Source of the DNA: Actinomycetales bacterium
GTDB taxonomy: Bacteria > Actinomycetota > Actinomycetes > Actinomycetales > Dermabacteraceae
DNA: 5,640 nt
Assembly (NCBI GenBank): GCA_012799425.1
Contig: JAAZLF010000193.1
Coordinates: 1 to 5,640, forward strand
Reading direction: 5' to 3'
The notes under the pieces were generated by a model. That model saw nothing but the letters and a program-made list of their open reading frames with translations, was not told the origin of the DNA and did not search any database. Positions within the stretch are counted from its first letter, which is position 1. The number at the start of each line of letters is the position of its first letter. The position numbers and the translations under genes were made by a program. Below, piece by piece: positions 1-5,640 of the stretch.

Positions 1-701
1 CGGTCGCCCAGGCGATGCCCGGTGGCCAGACGCGCAGTGTCGATCTCCTCGGCGGACCAGCCGGTGGCGCCCAGGCCCAGCGGGGCGAGGAAGCGGCGAC
101 GGATCTCGCCGGCGTAGTCGCCGCCGGTGACCTCATCGATCACGCGGCCCAGCAGAGCGTAGCCGGTGTTGGAGTACTCGAAGCCCGTGCCCACCGGGTG
201 CACGTGACCGAGCCCGCCGCGCAGCGTCGCCGCGAAATGATCGCGCGTCATGGCCTCCTGCCGGTCGCCCCACGGGTTGTCGGTGACCAGCCCGGCGCTC
301 ATGGTGAGCAGGTCGCGCAGGGTGGGCTCGCGCTCCTCCGCGGTGAGCTCGAACGCGCCCGCGGCCTCGGGCACATGGGTCGAGACGGGGTCGTCAAGAC
401 GCAGCCGGCCCTCGTCCCGCAGGGCGAGCAGGGTCGCGGCGGTGAAGGACTTCGTCATCGACGCGATCCGCGAGATCGTCGCCCGGCCCATCGGGGAGGA
501 GCCCGCCGCGGGCGCACCGCCGTCGAGCTCGCGATGCCCGGCCGCGCCGTGGGCGAGGACAGGCTGCTCATGGCCGTGACCGCCGATGATCGCCCAGCTC
601 ACCCCGGAAGTCCTGTGCTCGGCGACCGCGGTGTCGAACAGGGAGGCGACGGCCGCGCGCACGGTATCGGGCAGGACGGGTGAGGTGGTGGTCTCAGGCA
701 T
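1..701 (-). CDS. Serine beta-lactamase-like hydrolase (class C / peptidase S12 family), C-terminus cut by window edge
   Basis: Reading from the ATG at 701-699, 233 codons are visible and the frame is still open at the left edge. The protein carries two of the three active-site motifs of the beta-lactamase/D,D-peptidase (S12) superfamily. The SxxK motif is S81-M-T-K84, with the nucleophile serine and general-base lysine. The YxN motif is Y176-S-N178. Between them lies the family's typical segment around 128-137 (LRDLLTMSAG), and after YSN comes the usual TGYALLG stretch. The third motif (KTG/HxG-like) would lie beyond the window. Such proteins hydrolyse beta-lactams, esters or D-amino-acid peptides; the substrate cannot be told from sequence. 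The N-terminus (MPETTTSPVLPD) has no signal peptide or membrane segment, so a cytoplasmic esterase or peptidase-like role is more likely than a secreted resistance enzyme. It starts 5 bases after the SWIM gene stop with no clear Shine-Dalgarno site, which suggests translational coupling or reinitiation. Family assignment is firm; function is open. Confidence 0.9.
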   Translation of the reverse strand, partial: MPETTTSPVLPDTVRAAVASLFDTAVAEHRTSGVSWAIIGGHGHEQPVLAHGAAGHRELDGGAPAAGSSPMGRATISRIASMTKSFTAATLLALRDEGRLRLDDPVSTHVPEAAGAFELTAEEREPTLRDLLTMSAGLVTDNPWGDRQEAMTRDHFAATLRGGLGHVHPVGTGFEYSNTGYALLGRVIDEVTGGDYAGEIRRRFLAPLGLGATGWSAEEIDTARLATGHRLGD

Positions 702-706
702 GCCAG

Positions 707-1441
707 TCACTGTAGAGGCTGGGCGTAGAAGCTGTGGACCACCGCGGCGACATCCTCGCCGAGCACCTCGGCGAGCTTCGCGGGATCGGTGCGCGCAGGA
801 TCCCAGGCACCGGGCGCCTGTTCGGGCTGCGCTGCGGCTCCGTCGGTCCCGTCGGTCCCGTCGGCTGCGCCGGCTGCGTCGGTCCCGCCGGCCTGCTGCG
901 ATGGGGCGGGCCCATGAGGGGTCACGAGGTCCTCGAGCGCGAGCCCGCGCAGGGTCAGCAGCAGCACCGGCTTCTCATCAACCGCCTCGACCAGCACGTA
1001 CAGCAGCGCCGCCACGTGCCGGCAGGGCCCGGGCCAGTCCAGGCAGGAGCAGTCGTGGGAGAGCTCGGAGGCGTCCCGCGGCAGCAACGAGACGGCCGAG
1101 CCGCCCAGCTCCGCCTCGACCTCCTGCGGATACGTGCCGCCGGCCATCCGTGCCGGCAGCTCCGGACGTGACCGGGCGACCTGCAGGAAGGCCTGACGGT
1201 CTCCCTCGCGGAAGGCAGGCAGCTCGAGCCGGGCCTGATACAGCTCGCCGTCGGCGTCCAGCACGTCACCGCGGGCCAGGCCCGCCTCGACATCCAGCCA
1301 CTGCACCCGCCCCGCGCGGGCGTCGGCCTTGCCGCGGCTCACCCGGGACGCGCCCAGCAGCCGCTCCGCCCCGTCGCGCAGCGCGACCGCATGCCAGCCC
1401 TTCCCGACGGAGCCGCGGCGGGAGATCAGCTGGATGCTCAT
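707..1441 (-). CDS. SWIM zinc-finger protein
   Basis: This is a 244-residue protein with one SWIM zinc-binding motif, C131-S-C133-x6-C140-R-H142 (CxCxnCxH), preceded by an acidic/His patch (SELSHD). SWIM domains are predicted to bind DNA or proteins and are recurrently associated with bacterial SWI2/SNF2 ATPases. Residues 1-125 are a conserved-looking alpha/beta lead-in (MSIQLISRRG, KGWHAVALRDGAERLLGASRVSRGKADARAG seen in parts). Residues 178-213 are a Gly/Thr/Asp/Ala/Gln low-complexity linker built on 9-base DNA repeats. Residues 214-244 form a short, probably helical tail ending in SFYAQPLQ. The ATG at 1441 is chosen because it overlaps the helicase stop as ATGA and follows an AGGAGG-type ribosome site; a longer frame reaching 1678 would run far into the helicase gene. 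The coupling implies that it is made together with, and probably works with, the SNF2 helicase. The partnership is inferred from gene order and family knowledge. Confidence 0.93.
   Translation of the reverse strand: MSIQLISRRGSVGKGWHAVALRDGAERLLGASRVSRGKADARAGRVQWLDVEAGLARGDVLDADGELYQARLELPAFREGDRQAFLQVARSRPELPARMAGGTYPQEVEAELGGSAVSLLPRDASELSHDCSCLDWPGPCRHVAALLYVLVEAVDEKPVLLLTLRGLALEDLVTPHGPAPSQQAGGTDAAGAADGTDGTDGAAAQPEQAPGAWDPARTDPAKLAEVLGEDVAAVVHSFYAQPLQ
842..895 (-). repeat. 9-base tandem repeat inside SWIM gene
   Basis: Six consecutive 9-base units run from 842 to 895 (plus strand). Three (842, 851, 878) are identical GTCGGTCCC, and the others (860, 869, 887) are diverged copies such as GTCGGCTGC. 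The unit is three codons, encoding Gly-Thr-Asp or Ala-Ala-Gly/Asp triplets in the linker between the SWIM finger and the C-terminal tail. It is frame-preserving and likely to vary in copy number between strains. Confidence 0.85.
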
Positions 1442-4400
1442 GGCTCCTCCTCGTCGAGCGAGAGCAGGGACAGCAGGCGGTCGTCGTCCAGGGAGGCCAA
1501 CCAGTCCTCCCCGGGGCCGACGGCAAGCTCCGCGAGGGACTGCTTGTCCTGCAGCACGGTGTCGATCTTCTCCTCCACGGTGCCGGCGCTGACCAGCTTG
1601 CTCACCGACACGTCGCGGCGCTGGCCGATGCGGAAGGCACGGTCGGTGGCCTGGTTCTCCACCGCCGGGTTCCACCACCGATCCAGGTGCACCACATGGT
1701 TCGCGGCCGTGAGCGTCAGCCCGGTGCCGCCGGCGCGCAGGCTCAGCAGCATCAGGCCAGGCCGGTCGCGGTCCTCCTGGAACTCGGCGACCATCTGGTC
1801 CCGATCCCGCTTGGAGACCCCGCCGTGGAGGAAGGGCACCGAGGTGACGCCGAGATCCGCGAAACGCTCCTGCCAGTACGGCACCAGCAGCTGCCCGAAG
1901 GTCGTGAACTGCGTGAACAGCAGTGCCTTCTGCCCCTCCTCGAAGGCGGCGCCCAACAGGTCATCGACCATCTCGAGCTTGCCGGAGCGGTGCTCGCCCT
2001 CGCGCACCAGCGCCGAGCCGTCCCCGAGGTAGTGGGCGGGGTGGTTGCACACCTGCTTCAACCGGGTGATCGCGGAGACCACCATGGTGCGGCGGGTATT
2101 CTCCTCCGCCCCGTCGATCTGCACCATCAGGTCCTGCACGATCGCCTCGTACAGCCCGGCCTGCTCGGGAGTCAGGTTCACCACCCGCGTCAGCTCGATC
2201 TTCTCCGGCAGGTCCTTGATGATCGATCGGTCCGTCTTCAGGCGTCGCTGGATGAACGGCGAGGTGACCAGCTTGAGACGGCTGAGCGCAGCCTCATCCC
2301 CCTCCTCCTCGATCGGGGTCGCGACCCGCTCCTGGAAGCTCGCGGCGGTGCCCAGCAGGCCCGGGTTCACCACCTCCATCAGGGAGTGCAGGTCCGCGAG
2401 CCGGTTCTCCACCGGGGTGCCGGTGAGCGCGAGGCGGTGCGGAGCCTGCAGCGTGCGCGCGGCGCGGGTGACCTGGGTGCCGGGCGTCTTGACGTGCTGC
2501 GCCTCGTCGAACACCAGACGATGCCAGGCCACGGCCGAGAGCACCTGCAGGTCGCGGGCCAGCAGCGAGAAGGTGGTGATCACCAGGTCCAGGTCCCGAG
2601 TCCCGGCCACGAACGACTCGCCCCGCAGCCGGTCCCCGCCGTGGTGGACGTGCACCCGCAGATGAGGGGCGAACTTCGCCGCCTCACGCTGCCAGGCACC
2701 GACCACGGACATCGGGCACACCAGCAGCGTGGGGCCGACGCGCCCAGGCGGCTCCTGCCCCCGCACGCCCTCCCGTTCACGGCACAGCAGGGCGAGCACC
2801 TGCATGGTCTTGCCCAGCCCCATGTCGTCGGCGAGGATCCCGCCCAGACCCTGCTGGTCCAGCGTCCACAGCCAGTTCACGCCGTCCAGCTGGTACGGCC
2901 GCAGCGTGGCCTGCAGCGACCCCGGCTGCGGGTGGTGCTCCGCGCCCTGCGCGCCGGGCATCAGGCGGGCCAGACCGTGGCTGCCGCCCGAGGTCAGGGC
3001 GGTGATCCCGAAGTCGACATCGGCCGCCTCGGGGGAGAGGATCAGGGAGAACATCTCAAGCCACGGCGCCCGGCCCGTCACCTCAGCGGGCTCCGGCACC
3101 GGCGGCGGCTGCTCGATGCGGGGCGCCTCGCGAGCGGGCCGCGGCGGCGGGTTCCCGGCCCGCTCGGCGCGGGTGCGCGCCCCGAAGGAGTCCAGGAACC
3201 GCTCGGCGGCGCGCAGCGTGGTCGCATCCAGGCGCACCCACTGCCCGCGCAGCTGCACCAGCTCGGACTGCGCCTCGCGGATCTCCTCCATCTCCTCCTC
3301 GGTCAGCTCGGTCTCGCCCACCGCGACCCGCCAGCGGAAGGAGGCCATCGCCCCGAGGCCCACCCCGGAACCTTTGCGCTCACCGGGATCCTCCTCGACC
3401 TCCTGCGGACGCAGCGTCGTCTTCTGCTTCGTCCAGTCGCGGGGCAGCAGCACCGTCACCCCGGCCTCCTCGAGCCAGGGAGTGTCGCGGGAGAGGAACT
3501 CGGAGGCCTCAGCGGTGGTCAGCAGCCAGTCCACGCCGGTCTCGTCCACGGCGGCACCGCGCACGGTCGGGGCCAGGCGCATCACCGCGGCGGAGGCCTC
3601 GGCGGCGCCCGCGGTGCTCAGATCGCCCACGGCGCGCAGATCGGCGACGGGATGGACGGTCCCGTCGGGCTCCCGCAGGCAGGTCTGCAGCGGCCAGGCG
3701 GTGCCCAGCGGCGGCTCGAACAGGCGCACCACCACCTCGCTGTTCCCGGAGCCGAGCTTCACACCGGGCCGGCCGGAGTCCACGAAGGCGTCGAAGGCGG
3801 CGGTGAGGCGGCGCTGGGCGGGCAGGTCGGCGCGCAGCTCGCCCTCATCGGCCAGGGCCCACAGCACCCCGTGGCGATCCTCTGCCGGTGCCGGGACGCG
3901 GCGCAGGTGCGCGGCGAACGCGACCCGGGCGTGCCCGTCCACGAGCGCGTGCAGCATCGGCGGGGCGCCCTTCTCAGGGGCGCGCCACTGCATCACGGGC
4001 CGCCCGAACCGCTCCACCGCGCGGGCACGCAGGTGACGCTGCTCCACCAGGGTTCGGGCGCGCAGGTCCAGCACCACCGCGGCCACCAGATCGGGCATCG
4101 CGATCAGCTCATCGCTCAGCCGCGCGGCGGCGCCGTCAGCGATCAGGGCGGAGAGATGAGCGGGGAGGTCGTCGCCGAAGCGCTCCGCCAGCAGCTCGCC
4201 GGCCGCTCCCACCAGAGCCGTCAGCGCCGCCCCCTCGAGCGGCAGGGCGGGCACGCGCCGGTCGGCGTCGCGGCCGGGCACCCGCACGCGGTGGCGCAGC
4301 AGGTCAGGGGCGTCGGCCAGGGCCCGGCCCAGCGTCTCGGGGGCCTCGGTGCGCAGCGGGGCGAGATCCTCGAGCGCACGGGAGCGGCCCGGCGCGGTCT

Positions 4401-4467
4401 GCTCCCTCACCCACAGGGCAGGACCCAGGTCGTCATCGACGACGAGATGCAGACGGCGGACGGGCAT
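1438..4467 (-). CDS. SWI2/SNF2-family DNA helicase/translocase with SNF2-associated N-terminal domain
   Basis: This complete 1009-residue superfamily 2 ATPase is expected to translocate on double-stranded DNA and remodel protein-DNA complexes. Residues 1 to about 320 are an Ala/Leu/Arg-rich N-terminal region without recognised motifs. Residues about 322-425 match the bacterial SNF2-associated domain (DUF3670-like): FLSRDTPWLEEAGVTVLLPR, then FRWRVAVG at 377-384 and RGQWVRLD at 407-414. A Pro/Arg-rich hinge spans about 435-465. The core carries LRPYQLDGVNWL (522-533), motif I DDMGLGKT (547-554), motif II DEAQ (654-657, usual for bacterial SNF2), motif III LTGTPVEN (681-688), LLFTQF (849-854), motif V SLRAGGTGLTLT (909-920) and motif VI ENQATDRAFRIGQ (937-949), with the arginine-finger region intact. 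All key residues are present, so it should be active. The ATG is fixed by an in-frame TAG four codons upstream (4479-4477). The end overlaps the SWIM gene by 4 bases. The acidic C-terminus (LDEEEP) encodes the downstream ribosome site. Cellular role (repair, RNA polymerase recycling or other) is not determined. Confidence 0.97.
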   Translation of the reverse strand: MPVRRLHLVVDDDLGPALWVREQTAPGRSRALEDLAPLRTEAPETLGRALADAPDLLRHRVRVPGRDADRRVPALPLEGAALTALVGAAGELLAERFGDDLPAHLSALIADGAAARLSDELIAMPDLVAAVVLDLRARTLVEQRHLRARAVERFGRPVMQWRAPEKGAPPMLHALVDGHARVAFAAHLRRVPAPAEDRHGVLWALADEGELRADLPAQRRLTAAFDAFVDSGRPGVKLGSGNSEVVVRLFEPPLGTAWPLQTCLREPDGTVHPVADLRAVGDLSTAGAAEASAAVMRLAPTVRGAAVDETGVDWLLTTAEASEFLSRDTPWLEEAGVTVLLPRDWTKQKTTLRPQEVEEDPGERKGSGVGLGAMASFRWRVAVGETELTEEEMEEIREAQSELVQLRGQWVRLDATTLRAAERFLDSFGARTRAERAGNPPPRPAREAPRIEQPPPVPEPAEVTGRAPWLEMFSLILSPEAADVDFGITALTSGGSHGLARLMPGAQGAEHHPQPGSLQATLRPYQLDGVNWLWTLDQQGLGGILADDMGLGKTMQVLALLCREREGVRGQEPPGRVGPTLLVCPMSVVGAWQREAAKFAPHLRVHVHHGGDRLRGESFVAGTRDLDLVITTFSLLARDLQVLSAVAWHRLVFDEAQHVKTPGTQVTRAARTLQAPHRLALTGTPVENRLADLHSLMEVVNPGLLGTAASFQERVATPIEEEGDEAALSRLKLVTSPFIQRRLKTDRSIIKDLPEKIELTRVVNLTPEQAGLYEAIVQDLMVQIDGAEENTRRTMVVSAITRLKQVCNHPAHYLGDGSALVREGEHRSGKLEMVDDLLGAAFEEGQKALLFTQFTTFGQLLVPYWQERFADLGVTSVPFLHGGVSKRDRDQMVAEFQEDRDRPGLMLLSLRAGGTGLTLTAANHVVHLDRWWNPAVENQATDRAFRIGQRRDVSVSKLVSAGTVEEKIDTVLQDKQSLAELAVGPGEDWLASLDDDRLLSLLSLDEEEP
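1444..1452 (-). promoter_or_regulatory. Ribosome binding site of SWIM gene, inside helicase 3' end
   Basis: GAGGAGGAG on the minus strand, containing AGGAGG at 1451-1446, lies 4 bases before the ATG at 1441. It is encoded by the last Glu codons of the helicase. Together with the ATGA overlap it supports the chosen SWIM start and tight translational coupling. The spacing is somewhat short for the AGGAGG core, but the purine run allows other registers. Confidence 0.75.
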
Positions 4468-4473
4468 GGCCTG

Positions 4474-4479
4474 AGACTA
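4474..4479 (-). promoter_or_regulatory. Possible -10 element for a leaderless helicase transcript
   Basis: TAGTCT on the minus strand fits the actinobacterial TANNNT -10 pattern and ends 6 bases before the helicase ATG, which would place the transcription start at or next to the A of the ATG. The 29-base gap shows no Shine-Dalgarno site, as expected for a leaderless mRNA. No good -35 is visible: the region about 17 bases upstream reads CTCTGA. A hexamer this degenerate occurs by chance, so this is a tentative call. The alternative is read-through from the ParA-like gene. Confidence 0.35.
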
Positions 4480-4496
4480 TGGCGCGGGGCTGACGC

Positions 4497-5640
4497 TCAG
4501 AGACCGTCGATGATCAGCGCGGTCGCGTCGAGCCAGGCTTCCTTGGTCTTGGGGGAGACTCGCGACCAGTCCAGGTGGGAGCCGTCGACGAAGTGCTGCT
4601 CGTAGGGCACCTCCGTGACCGCGCGAGTGTGCGCCCCGAAGTGCGCCAGCAGGCGGCTGCGCAGCGTCGGATCGAACTTGCCCTTGGCGGAATGGGACAG
4701 GATCGTCACCGCATTGTCGACCTGCTCGGCCAGGCCCGTGGCCCGCAGCTCGTCGATCATCCAGGCCGCGGCGTTGAAGGTGTCCTCGCGGACGGTCGAG
4801 ATGATCACCAGCTGGTCCGCGCTCTCCACGGCCGCGAGCCAGTTCGAGGCGCGCACGTTGTTGCCGGTGTCGATGACCTTGACCCGGTAGAAGCGCGAGA
4901 GCGCATCGTTGAGATCGGCGAAGGCCTCGCCATCGATCGACGCGGCCGAGCCCGGGTCCTCGTCGGAGGCGAGGATGTCGAAGCGCATCCCTCCCTGCGG
5001 GCGCACGTACGGGTCGAGATCCGCGTTGCTCGCATGCGGCGCACGCAGCGTCTCGATGTCGTGCAGCAGGTCCACGGCGGTGCGGTGGTGGTCGGTGGGG
5101 ATTCCGCGCCAGCCGAGCGTGCCGCGGGTCTCGTTGTTGTCCCAGGCCAGCACGTTCCCGCCGCGGGTCACGCCGAGGGTCGCGGCGATCATCAGCGAGG
5201 CGGTGGTCTTGTGGGCGCCGCCCTTGAGGTTCACCACCGCGATGTTGCGCGGCCCCTCGAGCGGCCGACGGATCCGCTCCAGGCGCTCGGTCTCTCTGCG
5301 TTCGCGGCGGTTGGGGCGCGGGGAGATCGCCCCGCCGGTGATGCGGGTGATGAAGCCGGGAAGGCCTCGCGTGGCCTTGACCTTCTCGCGCTTCTTGGTC
5401 GAGGACTGCAGATCCTGGAGCGTCGGGCGGGAGGGGTCGCGCTCGGGCACGGTGCGGGCCGGCAGCGGACGCTTGCGCACCGCGGAGTCCCGGACGGACG
5501 GCGCCACGGCGGGCGACGGCGCCGAGGCGGCCGACGGGGCGGACGAGGCGGAGGGCGCAGAGGGAGCGGAAGACGCGGAGGGCGCCGATGGCGCGGACGG
5601 AGCGGAAGGCGCCGATGGCGCGGACGGTGAGGAAGCCGCC
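4497..5640 (-). CDS. MinD/ParA-like P-loop ATPase with Pro/Ser/Ala-rich N-terminal linker, N-terminus beyond window
   Basis: 380 residues are visible and the frame is open to the right edge. The first in-frame start-type codon is a GTG at 5507-5505, but 44 open codons precede it in the window with no start, so the true start is almost certainly upstream. Visible residues 1-44 are a Pro/Ser/Ala repeat linker. Residues about 50-130 are basic (TKKREKVK, RPNRRERRETERLERIRR). The ATPase domain follows. It contains a deviant Walker A, K139-GGAH-K144-T-T146 (KGGxxKTT with His where the canonical motif has Gly), with both signature lysines kept; a switch I-like WDNNETRGTLG at about 166-176; and a Walker B/switch II strand with VIDTGNN at about 255-261. 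ParA/MinD ATPases dimerise on ATP and position DNA, plasmids, septum proteins or secretion machines. The linker and basic stretch recall proteins tethered to membrane or DNA partners, but the cargo is unknown. No ParB-like gene is visible. It ends 29 bases before the helicase ATG and may be co-transcribed with it. Confidence 0.9.
   Translation of the reverse strand, partial: AASSPSAPSAPSAPSAPSAPSASSAPSAPSASSAPSAASAPSPAVAPSVRDSAVRKRPLPARTVPERDPSRPTLQDLQSSTKKREKVKATRGLPGFITRITGGAISPRPNRRERRETERLERIRRPLEGPRNIAVVNLKGGAHKTTASLMIAATLGVTRGGNVLAWDNNETRGTLGWRGIPTDHHRTAVDLLHDIETLRAPHASNADLDPYVRPQGGMRFDILASDEDPGSAASIDGEAFADLNDALSRFYRVKVIDTGNNVRASNWLAAVESADQLVIISTVREDTFNAAAWMIDELRATGLAEQVDNAVTILSHSAKGKFDPTLRSRLLAHFGAHTRAVTEVPYEQHFVDGSHLDWSRVSPKTKEAWLDATALIIDGL
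5548..5628 (-). repeat. 27-base tandem repeat encoding (P-S-A)n linker
   Basis: Two adjacent 27-base units, 5575-5601 and 5602-5628, differ at only two positions and share an exact 20-base core at 5581-5600 and 5608-5627. A third, more diverged unit (about 21 of 27 matching) lies at 5548-5574. Each unit is nine codons, so length changes by whole units keep the frame. On the coding strand it gives a Ser-Ala-Pro-type low-complexity run in the N-terminal part of the ParA-like protein. This fits a flexible extended linker. The repeat is near the window edge and may continue outside. Confidence 0.85.

Noticed and set aside
15..683. A plus-strand open frame of 222 codons at the left end.
   Set aside because: It is antisense to the serine hydrolase, which has SxxK and YxN motifs in the expected order and spacing; the plus-strand product has no recognisable features.
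1442..1678. An N-terminal extension of the SWIM gene to a start at 1678 (323 residues).
   Set aside because: It would overlap the helicase motif VI and C-terminal coding region by over 230 bases. The extension has no conserved content, and the ATG at 1441 has a good ribosome site and the ATGA overlap.
4471..4501. A CTGAG...CTCAG inverted repeat between the ParA-like gene and the helicase, considered as a terminator or operator.
   Set aside because: The stem is only 5 bases with a loop of about 20 and no T-run, too weak to call a terminator or a binding site.
586..4605. A plus-strand open frame of about 1339 codons, opposite the helicase and neighbouring genes.
   Set aside because: It is antisense to genes with clear conserved motifs. 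Its translation is low-complexity (Arg, Gly, His, Gln, Pro rich) with no recognisable domain. Long antisense frames are common in high-GC genes because their third-position G/C bias removes stop codons from the opposite strand.
4575..5630. A plus-strand open frame of 351 codons with a Gly/Arg-rich C-terminus that looks like an RGG protein.
   Set aside because: It is the antisense of the ParA-like gene. The Gly/Arg tail is simply the complement of the Pro/Ser/Ala repeat, and no plausible ribosome site or domain supports it.

Overview
The window is very GC-rich, with G or C at most third codon positions. All four genes recognised here lie on the minus strand, packed with almost no spacer. This composition, the absence of a Shine-Dalgarno site at some starts, and the gene types point to a high-GC actinobacterium. 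A Micrococcales member (for example a Brachybacterium-like genus) is my best guess, but it rests on general resemblance only.

Layout in transcription order (right to left). (1) 5640-4497: a MinD/ParA-type P-loop ATPase with a modified Walker A motif. Its reading frame runs off the right edge, so its true start is outside the window, and the visible N-terminus is a Pro/Ser/Ala repeat linker. (2) 4467-1438: a complete 1009-residue bacterial SWI2/SNF2 helicase with the SNF2-associated N-terminal domain. It begins 29 bases after the ATPase stop, and a -10-like hexamer sits 6 bases before its ATG, so it may have its own leaderless promoter. (3) 1441-707: a 244-residue SWIM zinc-finger protein whose ATG overlaps the helicase stop (ATGA). 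(4) 701-1: a serine beta-lactamase-like hydrolase (SxxK and YxN motifs, no signal peptide), starting 5 bases after the SWIM stop and cut by the left edge before its C-terminus.

The helicase and SWIM protein look like a translationally coupled pair. SWIM domains were first described in bacterial SWI2/SNF2 ATPases, MuDR transposases and MEKK1, so a helicase plus a separate DNA- or protein-binding zinc-finger partner is the natural reading: an ATP-driven DNA translocase acting in repair, transcription recycling or nucleoprotein remodelling. The serine hydrolase is co-located and probably co-transcribed, but nothing links it mechanistically. The ParA-like ATPase may be the upstream gene of the same transcript or an independent neighbour.

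There is no gene-free stretch over 30 bases. I saw no RNA genes, mobile elements, CRISPR array, attachment sites or convincing terminators. The long plus-strand open frames, including one of more than 1300 codons, are antisense shadows caused by the GC bias. I do not see convincing evidence of a wholly new system. The most notable points are the SNF2-SWIM coupling, the deviant P-loop of the ParA-like protein and the repeat-built linker.
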